Shown here piece after piece: positions 55,344 to 64,000 of a stretch of 64,000 bases of DNA. The stretch covers positions 30,527 through 94,526 of the forward strand of contig MU831959.1 in the NCBI GenBank assembly GCA_029204225.1, written 5' to 3'. The notes under the pieces are model-generated. The model had not been told where the DNA came from. It did no database searches and saw only the letters and a program-made list of their open reading frames with translations. Each line of letters begins with the position of its first letter. Position 1 is the first letter of the stretch. A program made the translations under genes and the position numbers. This DNA comes from Diphasiastrum complanatum (taxonomy: Eukaryota > Streptophyta > Lycopodiopsida > Lycopodiales > Lycopodiaceae).

Positions 55344-57450
55344 GTGATCTAAGTAAGAAGCGACAGCGACAAAGTTGCAAGGATATTCAAACGCTTTCAA
55401 AAGGAGGTTATTGAAATAGAAGGATCCGTGCATTCAAGTAAGCATATTTTGATTTTTGTAAGTTTTTCAATGACATTTGGAATTAATTTCAACTATGGTG
55501 ATACTTTGTTAACTATCTGCTTTTTTTGCAGATCTGCATTAGTAGCTCCTCGGAATATTAAAGACAATGCTTCACTAGGAATGTCATTGGGCACAATATT
55601 GACAGGCAAATCCATTGAGCATATCATGATGAACAATAGGAGTTCACATCTAAAGTATAAAATAACAGAGTCTTTGATGGTAGACATTCAAATAAATTTA
55701 GTTAAGACTATAGTTCAGGGTACTTGTGATTTTGCAAGTATTAGCAGGGAAGCATATGCAACAATATTTATTCTAATTAGAGAAGCTTTTAAGCAAGTTC
55801 AAATTAGAAAAGTCCTAATCCCTAGGACGTATCACTTGAAGAAAGTGAGAGATACATTAAACATAGGTATGCATAAGATCACTAGAACTCCATTTCATAT
55901 TGAGGTGTATGAAACTGACGGAAGATCGATATTCTATGATTCATCAAGCAATTTATTTGTTGATCTAAATTACTTACTGAGATACATCGTCACATTCTAT
56001 GATATAGTCTATGAAAAGGTGAATGGCAAAATAATCATAGTACTTAAGTTAGATGAGTCAGAAATTGTGAAAGGACAGAAGATGCAGAGGGTTAGTATAA
56101 CTCTCATGAATGGTGCTCTATCACAAACAGAGGACCAAGAAGATTTCAGATTCAGTGTCCAGTCAAAAAATGATCTATGGTGGTTGGCAGCGTTTTAGCT
56201 AGTTACATTACATTCATTGAATATTATTAATTCATTGTAAACTAAGTCTGATTAATTCTATGGAAGGTGCTGAAGGAGGATCATGATATATTATCATGGA
56301 TATTCTCAAGGACATCTTATCCTAGGATCATCAAGGACCATATGGATGGAGGACTTCTCAATGTTCTAGGAGTTGGAGACTTCAATGTTGAATGGCACTT
56401 AGCAGGTGATTTGAAAACATTGAAATGTATGTATAATGTCTCTCACGGTGCTACATCAAAACACCCTTGTTTGTACTGCATGTAAATGGCAAAAGATGTA
56501 ACTAGGAGTACAAGAATTCCTAGAGAATATGCAGATCCAAAGTGGAAGTTTGTGCTGCCTATCCCCTTGAAAAATGTGCATGTTTGCACTCTTCATGCAG
56601 AAGTTAGATTAATAGAAAAGGTCATTTATCTTCATATAGCTTTTTCTTGGAATACTAAGCAAGCATCATTAGCAAAGGAAGAAGCTATCTCTCGATTAGA
56701 AGATGTTTTATCAAAACCAGGACTCCATAAGGGACATGTCAAAATTCAAAAAGATGAAAAGTTTTCAGGAAAGAATGGGAACATGCCAACTAAGCCAAGC
56801 ATAGGAGGAGCAAAGGCATGTCGTTTTCTATCAATTCATACTGGTAAGGCTTCTAATATTCAACACTCAGTCTGGACAGATATTATTGCTGCCACTCAGG
56901 ACTTCGAGAAAGACGGCAAAACCAAAGTACTAAAAGTTGATGTATGGAAAAAACTTGATAGTATGATTGCTATTTCAAGAAAAGAAAAATACTCTGATAT
57001 TGATAAGAAAGCTGTCCAAAGGACTTGTGTCGAGTTTGTTAATGGAGTATCAAAAGCATGGGGAGAAGATCACATCACTCATTACATGGTTAGTATAAAT
57101 TCTTCAAGATGCTTTCAATTTTTCATATATATTTAGATCTAAACATAAGACTAACATTATGATTTTGAGATATGCAGCACATACTAAGAGATCATACATC
57201 ATTTTTTGCAAACACATTTGGAAGCTTGAGTGTATGGTCATCACAAGGGATGGAGAAGTCGCACTGGCAAGCACGAGCAACATTTCATCAAAATACACAA
57301 CATGGAAGAACCAATGAAAAACGAAACTACATGTGTCAATTGTTTCAATGGTTCTACTACAGAGTTCAGATTAGACATATAACAAACTCCACACAATACA
57401 ACAAGTTTAGAAAAGCATGCAAGTTCATACAGAAAGAGAAAATTAGATGA
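55344..57450 (+). pseudogene. Gene B of F2, copy e: most intact F2 transposase body
   Basis: Begins in the Lys-rich patch (KKRQRQSCKD), intron donor TTCAAG/TAAGC near 55436, acceptor near 55532. RSALVAPRNIKDNASLGMSL, GTCDFASISREAYATIF, LKLDESEIVKGQKMQR and NDLWWLAAF follow. The next donor is damaged (TTTTAGCTAG against TTTCAGGTAA in copy a, making a stop). VLKEDHDILSWIF, EWHLAGDLKTLKC, CLYCM, TAA (for AAA) near 56482 follow, then a long open stretch 56486-57136: NVHVCTLHAEVRLIEKVIYL, GAKACRFLSIHTGKAS, WGEDHITHYM. An intron (57088-57177) leads to HILRDHTSFFANTFGSLSVW, SSQGMEKSHWQAR and TGA at 57450. Only two disabling changes are seen in this part. Confidence 0.75.
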
Positions 57451-57584
57451 TTGATGAGTAGAAGATCATCATTGTCATCAAATCATGACATATTCAGAAT
57501 TGCTTTGCAAATTCATTGAACAAGAGAGGAGATATACTCAATGTACATGTATTGATTGTATTATAACAAAATACAAAGTGTCCA

Positions 57585-57671
57585 CTATTCATCATCAACT
57601 TGTGTGTCACATTCTATGGTAGTATTGTCATGAAGAAATTCTCTGCTAAAGTATGCATCTAATAGATGTGC
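57585..57671 (-). pseudogene. Gene A of F2, copy e: last 29 codons
   Basis: Minus strand AHLLDAYFSREFLHDNTTIE and the acidic end, TAG at 57585. It is cut at about 57671 where F1 gene B begins, an F2-to-F1 chimeric junction. Confidence 0.6.
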
Positions 57672-60244
57672 AGAGAAAAAAATTGTAGAAATATTGATTT
57701 GTGGACAGTTGGATCAATTTATCCCAAAGATCCAAGTACAGGATGTTTTTTAGACTTTCAAACTACTGGCCAGTTATTGAATTTTGTGTGTAATGGACAT
57801 AGTGGATTGTTGGGATACTGTCAAAAGTTGAGCCAATACGGGATGTATGAAGCAATGAAGCGAACACAAGTATTGGAGTATTTGTTGAACCAAACAAACA
57901 ATGAGAAGACAATACTTCAAGAAAATTTGCAGAAACAAATATACGAGAATACGACATTGAGCTCCAATATATCAAAATTGAAAACTATTATTACCAATCT
58001 TCAAATATCCAATCAAGTTATGTTGAGAGACGTTGAGAATTTTAAAAGAGAAATCTTGAGTGCTATTGTTGAAGGCGAAGTTCTTAGGAGAAAATTTAAT
58101 ATAAGAAAATGCAAACGACTTTCAAAAAAGGACATAGATGATCTGTCTTCAAGAAGTGGAAACAAGAAGAAAAGGATTCAAGCATTCAAGTAAGTATTAA
58201 TTAAAAGAGCAAATGACATGCTTGCTAAGTTTTTATGTGCTTGTTTTTCTAATGCTTGCTAATTTAATTATTTATTATGTCTTGCATATCATCTTTGGTG
58301 GTGAGAGAACATTATAAAGATTCTACGAGTATTGGAAAATATTTGGGTTCCATATTATCATCAAAAACTAAAAAAGAAATGTTAAAGAATTCTCGTTATG
58401 ACAGGATTAAGAATGATATTGTTGCAATGATTATACAGAGCATTCAACATGTCTTGGATGCAAGAGTTATCTAGGGAGCATGTGATGATTCAGGAATTAG
58501 TTGTAAAGCATATACTCTATTGTTTAAAATTGTACAGGAATCCTTTGCACATGTGAAGATTCAAAAGCTACCTCTTCCTCGTCCATTTAGAGTAAAAAAA
58601 ACAAGATATTGTCTTAATGAGAGTATGAGTATGCTTATAGGTGAACCATTTCATATCAAGAAATTGTATACGTGAGAGTAGAACATTGGAATACAATGAG
58701 TCCAACAGTTTATTTTTGGATATTAACAAAGTAGTGGCATACATGATTAAATATTACAAAATATTTGAAAGATAAGTCCAAGGAAAATTGATATTGGTTA
58801 TTAAACTTGATGAGTTTGAAATTGTTAAGGGACAAAAATTGGAACGGGTAAGTATCACCTTTATGAGCAGAGCATTGAACAATACTGAAAATGATGCAAA
58901 TGATTCCTCATTTAGTGTTCAATCAGAGAATGAAATATGGTGGTTGGCAGCATTTCAGGTATATTTTAATTTTACTTAGTATTGTATTTTATCACCTAAG
59001 TTGCTAATGTCAATGTTTGTAACTTTGTATGTGTTCGTTACTTTTCAAGTTTTAAAAGAAGACCATCCTATCTTGTCGTGGATTTTTTTGACATCAAATT
59101 ATGCAAAGATTATTGACAAGCATATGGGTGGAAACAAAATATATGTGCCAAACTATGGCATGTTTCAAATTTTATGGCATCTTGCAGGTGATTTAAAGAC
59201 ACTGAAATGTATGTATAATGTTTCGCATGGGGCAAATACTAAAAACCCTTGTTTGTATTGTATGGAGAATTGTGAAGACTTGAATATGACAAGATCACGA
59301 GTTGGTCCAACAAGAGATCGAGAGGATCCGAACTTTAGACCTGTGTTGGCAATTCCATTGATCAACGTTCACATATGCACATTGCATGCTGAGGTACGAA
59401 TTATTGAAAATTGATTTACAATCATATTTTGTATGTCTGGAATACCAAACCTGAATCGGCTTCTAAAATTGGAATTGAGAGATTAGAGCAAGTTCTTTCA
59501 AAAGCAGGTTTGCACAAGGGGAATGTAAAAATAGAAAAAAGTGAAAAACTATCGGGTAAATCAAGGAACGTTCCAAACAAGCCATCTGTTGGAGGTGCAA
59601 AAGCTAGAAGGTTTTTATCCAATCACACTGGAAAGTCTTCTATTGTGACATACAATGTTTGGAAAGACGTTGTTGCAGCATCAAAAGATTTTGAAGAGAG
59701 GGGCAACACAAGATAAAAAAAAACTACAGTATGGCAAAATCTCGACAATTTGATTGGCATGTTGCGAAAAGAAAAGTTATCTGAAATTGACATTGCAAAT
59801 TTACAAAAATATTGTGAGATATTTGTCAAATCGGTAGCAGAATGTTGGGGAGAGGATCATGTTACACACTATATGGTAATTCACTATTTGTTTTTGTGCA
59901 AAAATTGTTCTGCAACATCATTAATTTGATTTCTGATATATGTATTTTACTGGTTGCAGCATATTCTATTACATCACACCACATGTTTTGCAAAAGAATA
60001 TGGAAGTATGAGCATATGGTCTTCTCAAGGTATGGAGAAATCGCATTGGCAAGCAAGAGGAGCTTTTCATCGGGCAACCAACCATGGAGGATATAATTCA
60101 AAGAGATGTTACTTATATCAATTATTTCAATGGATCTATAGAAGAGCATAGTTTAGATATCAAACCAATTATTCAACAAATCTCATTTCATTCAAAAAGG
60201 CATTTCAATATCTGAGGAGAAATAGTTCAAATTCATCATCGTAA
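57672..60244 (+). pseudogene. Gene B of F1, right copy: nearly full transposase
   Basis: N-terminal domain (NIDLWTVGSIYPKDPSTGCF, NGHSGLLGYCQKLSQYG), then a coiled coil (LLNQTNNEKTILQENLQKQI). A Lys-rich patch (RKCKRLSKKDIDD) precedes an intron (58190-58287) whose acceptor reads GCAT instead of GCAG. SLVVREHYKDSTSIGKYLGS, ILVIKLDEFEIVKGQKLERV with the putative Asp, and NEIWWLAAFQ follow. An intron leads to VLKEDHPILSWIF, LWHLAGDLKTLKCMYNVSHG, CLYCMENC and HICTLHAEVRIIEN. GGAKARRFLSNHTGKSS and WGEDHVTHYM are followed by an intron (about 59875-59959), HILLHHT...GSMSIWSSQGMEKSHWQAR, and TAA at 60244. Stops near 58471, 58672, 58773, 59413 and 59714 disable it. About 800 codons when whole. A zinc finger (CxxC) and a DDE-like core are inferred; the superfamily is not assigned. 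Confidence 0.72.
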
Positions 60245-60263
60245 TAGAAAAACAATTAAAATA

Positions 60264-61770
60264 TTACATATCCTCATCGGTATCAAAGGTCAGCTGAGCA
60301 TGAAGAAATTGTCTCCTCTCATATGGATCCATATGCTCAATTGTTCTTCTTTTGCTCAACTCTATGTAACTTGCGTACACTGCTAAAGCAAATGATCTTT
60401 TGGGTACATTTTCAGAAACATAACCCAATATTTGATAGCTATATCCCTCTTCACAAATATGATTTTGTATGTACTGTTAGGATATCTATGTCCATCACAA
60501 AAATAGAACAATGCCTTTATTGCCATTACTATAGTTCTTGCTTGTGAATAAAAGTTGTCATGTTGAATACAAATTTCATTTTGTACAAAGTATTTCAGAT
60601 AATGGCACAATGTTGAATCCTTATGGCCAACAACACCTCGGGCACCTCCTCTTCTCGTAGAAAAATCATCAACTTCAATTGTGTCTTGCAACATAAATAC
60701 GAAAATTTGTAATCAGTTAAATTTTCAGATGGATTTTCATTGAATACAATGCTAAATATGATTATAATGGAATAAGAAAATAAAAATTACCATTTCATGC
60801 TGATCATACTCCAACAATCCTTTTCTATGCAAGTCATGCCTAGCAAGAAACGTATCCTCAAAAAAAATGAATTGCTCTGGAGGAGGATATCTTTTTTGAA
60901 ACCCAATAAACTCCTCCTCACTAGGAGCATTTGCGCCATAGGCTAGACATTGTTGCCTTGTAATTTGTAAGGCCTGCTCTCCAGACTTCCAACCACCTTG
61001 ATCTTGATACTCAATCCCTTCAATTAAATCATCATGATTGAAGTCTATTATATCCGAAAATTCTGACAATGCATTGGCTAGTACAGATAGGATCTCGTCC
61101 TCTCTCATGTGAACACATCCCCAATATCATTCAATGATAAATATGACAGGCTATTCATATGGTATACAAGAATGTCGAGTAGTGTCTTCCTTTTATCGTG
61201 TTCTTCTACACCTGATGTAGAAGATATTACCATCGACTGTGACAGAGCAGGGTCATACATCGAAGCCAGCCTAGTCTCTTCCTCATCACCCAATACTTCG
61301 TCTTCTAAATTTTTGTCCACATCGATAGTAAATCTCTGAGTAGATGTTCTACTTGAAGAACCAACACCAATTGATTTGGAAGATTGGCCTTCATCAGATA
61401 TTAACGCAGATATGAAGAAAAGAAAAGCTATGTTCTCAGTTATAAACCTGCATGATCTCCTATGGGATTCACAATATTGTACCACCTTCAGGCTCTTGTC
61501 AAGCTTGGTAAACTTTCTATCATGCTTGTGCTTGTCTTCAGGCTAGGCAACTATCAGTTCATGGAAATGAATAAACTTCAGGCCATCAATAACAAGAGAT
61601 AATTCGAGGATGCTAGTCCGAAACTTTTCGAATAATTCTAAGAGGTGAGAGTTGTGCTCAAGCACAAATCTATCGACATCAAATTTACGACGAAAAAGCG
61701 ATGAAAAGTACTCAGTCCTGTCTAGAACACCAGCGTAAGAGAGAAATTTATGCAGCTTGTCAGATTCCAT
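60264..61770 (-). pseudogene. Gene A of F1, right copy
   Basis: ATG at 61770 (MESDKLHKFLSYAGVLDR). Compared with the left copy it keeps CAG where the left has TAG (TSTQRFTIDVDKNLED) and keeps the frame at ALSEFSDIIDFNHDDLIEG. It is broken elsewhere: a stop near 61555, a frameshift near 61108 and one near 60430. The intron lies between DQHEM (about 60790) and the exon starting near 60690. It ends RRQFLHAQLTFDTDEDM, TAA at 60264, 19 bp from the stop of gene B. The two F1 copies have different disabling changes, so both descend from an open gene. Confidence 0.65.
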
Positions 61771-62285
61771 ATCGAAAATGACAAACAACACTGGATACTG
61801 GATATCGCAGGCACGCGAGAAATGGAGACAATTCGGATCGACAGAGAGACTATCATGTGGCAGCGATATCAGACAAAACAGAATGTAACAATATCGCAGG
61901 CACGCGACGGTGTGCAGAAAAAATAGAGAAAAGTAGCAGCATCGCGTCGTAGTGATATTCGACAACTGATAGGAATATCCAATATCTCAGACGGGAGTGA
62001 TGGCAAATAAAATCGAACGTAGTGGACTCGTGTGGTTGCGATATTGCCTTAACGATTTCTGAATAGCAAAACATTTTATGGCGTTGTTTAGCCCTTATAT
62101 AGATCCCGTAGATTCATCGCAGCCGTTCAAAAATCACCGTTAGATATGTGACACTTCAGAGATACGTCAAGTGTAACGCGTGGCTCTCCTTGGAATAGTT
62201 GAAAAGATGACACGTGTATCCGCACGTGTCGAGGAATTATTAATAAAATACACGAATCAGAATTTGGCACGTGTGTGGATATCGA
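61771..62285. promoter_or_regulatory. F1 control region, right copy, truncated
   Basis: Keeps the A-side GCGATAT/ATATCGC cluster (61800-62045, seven or so sites), the TATATA near 62095 and three CACGTG cores (62212-62272). The C-side half is deleted together with gene C. Confidence 0.55.
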
Positions 62286-63314
62286 AATATCATGGATGAT
62301 TTGTTAGCCCTACATTGAATGCTACCATCAGTTCTCACATCCCAATGATCATTAGGAGTTCTGATATCATTTCATCAGTTAAATCCTTAGCAATGAACAT
62401 TGTAGCTGTTTTACGAACATTACATCTAGCAAAAAAATCTACAAAAATTGCAAATGGTAAATACCAATACAGCCTATTGGTTTTTGAACTTGTGCTACAT
62501 TTCATGCAATTTTGAATGTCCATAAAAAACTTCGATCTAAAACTTTCTGCTATGGTAGAATCATGGGGAACCCATTCCTCAATTGAAAAATGTGGTAGAG
62601 GTAGAGTTTCTAGTTTGCCATTCAAACCATTTTTGCATGGTATGTACTAGAGAATCGTAAAAAAAATGCCAGAATCCAAAAGTGATTTTAAAGGACGATG
62701 CTTATACTGGAGTAAACCGATATCAGAATGAATGACATCTATGATGCCTGCAAGTGATTGTATTGGTTGCCATTTGCTTATGCTCGATGGATACAAGTTT
62801 GCAAAAGACAATATTCTATTTTAATACAAATATATCACAATAATGAATGTGGATCATTAACATAGAAAAACCAGCGTAAGTTGCATCACATACAATTGCA
62901 TTTGAGTCGATCTACGGAATTGACATCCTCCACCATAACTTCATTGTGCATATACACATGTTGAATCAAGACTCTTGAAATGGATTGACCTCCCTTTGAA
63001 ACTTTGAACTCTAAAATTCTTCCTTTTCAAAAGTTTCTGTAATCCATATTTGAATTCTTTCTTTTGCGAAATGCACCATTTGATGAGGGATGCATCACAA
63101 CAAATTGAAACTTTCAGTATGTGCATGGTATCCATAACCCTTCAGAATCCCTTTCATTACAAACAGTGACCGAATTGATCGCACTATGCGATCTTCGATT
63201 GCAAGCGGCCATTGCATAACAGTGCAAGATACAAAACAATTGATAATGAACATCCAAGATACAAAATGATTGATAATGTACAAAATGATTGATAGCTTCA
63301 GTTAGTTGAACCAT
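62285..63314 (-). pseudogene. Gene D of F1, right copy (3' end deleted)
   Basis: Minus strand: stretches at 63095-63314 and 62941-63135 (KWCISQKKEFKYGLQKLLKR), then 62335-62625 (LPLPHFSIEEWVPHDSTIAE, NCMKCSTSSKTNRLYWYLPF, MFIAKDLTDEMISEL). A 1-nt difference near 62300 keeps the frame that the left copy lost. The EEDWSLKYIR exon and last exon fall in the deletion. No domain recognised beyond the notes on the left copy. Confidence 0.45.
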
Positions 63315-63561
63315 CCATGCAAGTTAGTTTAACTTCAGCTAGTTAAACTCGGGCAGTCTTTTCCCGATGGGCAACAATATATTATCCAATCACATATCTA
63401 GACTCTGCTCAGTGGGAGTTTTGAACTGGCTAAAAATATGCTCGGGAAATTGTAAAAAAAAAATTGTCCGACAAACACCGTTACCGTCCTACGCACTTGT
63501 AAAAATAATATGGGGACATGTGGATGTCGAATAGTTGAAAAGTCAAAAAAAAGTATCTTTA

Positions 63562-63597
63562 CAAAGGGCCCTTATAGCACTTGGACCTCCCCTAATG
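63562..63597 (-). repeat. F1 transposon terminus, right
   Basis: Reverse complement of 492-527, ending GGACCTCCCCTAATG. Followed by the 51-bp duplicated flank (63598-63648). Confidence 0.8.
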
Positions 63598-63654
63598 TTT
63601 GTGTCGATATTGCTATGTTTTTCTTCATTTTGTCTTACTCTCTTGTTGTTCAAT

Positions 63655-64000
63655 TGATCTCCATAATCCTTATGAGACTTGGAAGCCTCAGATTTCTCTA
63701 TTTATGGTGCATCCATCATGCAAGTGGAACTTTCAAAGCAAACATCATCATCAAGCATGGAGGAAGTCCATGATCATAGTGGCATATTGGTGGAGCACTC
63801 TTCAAAGGCATTGGCAAGAGATCTCTACCAAAGAGATCTTATCATGGATATGGTGAGGGTGCTGCTATGATGGATCCCTTGGCTGATCTTCACTTCTTAT
63901 GCATACCAAAGGATCCACTCAAAAAGATTTACCAAACTTCTCAAGTGATCTAGTACCTTTCCAAGCTATTTTTTGAGGAGTGTGAGAAATTGGCAAAAAT
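63655..64000 (+). repeat. Copia-type fragment, inverted copy of about 9130-9510
   Basis: The open frame MEASDFSIYGASIMQVELSK at 63679 recurs at 9484 on minus, and similarity continues to the end of the window. The element presumably goes on beyond it. Confidence 0.75.

Larger units (their letters stand above)
57672..63597 (-). mobile_element. F1 histone-carrying transposon, right arm (inverted, gene C deleted)
   Basis: Inverted relative to 492-8037. Contents from inside out: gene B (+, longer than in the left arm), gene A (-), a shortened control region, gene D (-) and the terminus at 63597. The equivalent of left-arm 1805-4832 (all of gene C and the C-side half of the control region) is missing at about 62280. 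Confidence 0.8.

Overview
The window reads as plant nuclear DNA from a large, repeat-rich genome. Spliceosomal introns of about 85-110 bp with GT-AG borders are visible, there are many Ty1/copia fragments, and several LTRs abut primer-binding sites complementary to plant initiator tRNA-Met (TGGTATCAGAG). I recognise no ordinary host gene, rRNA or tRNA; essentially everything is mobile DNA, mostly decayed. The species cannot be told from the sequence.

The most unusual content is a pair of related DNA-transposon families (called F1 and F2 here) with ends beginning CATTAGRGGAG. Both share one gene plan, reconstructed from several damaged copies: TIR - gene B (probable DDE-type transposase with a CxxC finger, read inward) - gene A (acidic protein of unknown function, convergent with B) - a control region packed with CACGTG palindromes and GCGATAT motifs - gene C (divergent from A) - TIR. 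Gene C begins with a clear histone H3-type fold that has CENH3-like traits, followed by a Pro-rich linker and a C-terminal Ulp1/SENP-like (C48) cysteine-protease domain. F1 also has a gene D near its outer end. A histone H3 variant, apparently fused to a SUMO-protease-like domain and carried by a transposon, is the candidate undescribed system.

Layout: 1-491 LTR-derived flank; 492-8037 F1 left arm (genes D, C, A, B); 8038-14817 copia pieces, partly inverted; 14818-18262 F2 copy a (ends in a TIR); 18263-19665 F2 copy b (gene C, control region, start of A); 19666-28908 copia/LTR mosaic; 28909-33053 F2 copy c (starts with a TIR); 33054-39920 a copia gag and its LTR, interrupted by a young, non-coding LTR retrotransposon (33732-38812, GCCAT target duplication); 39920-47860 copia remnants and AT-rich DNA; about 47950-53783 F2 copy d, the fullest F2 genes C-A-B; 53784-55343 gag-like insert with a coiled coil; 55344-57671 F2 copy e, inverted relative to d; 57672-63597 F1 right arm, inverted relative to the left arm and lacking gene C; 63655-64000 copia DNA inverted relative to about 9130-9500.

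No copy of the F1/F2 genes is fully open. The function must have belonged to intact relatives. The frames, introns and motifs agree well enough between the two diverged families to show that genes A, B and C were real genes.
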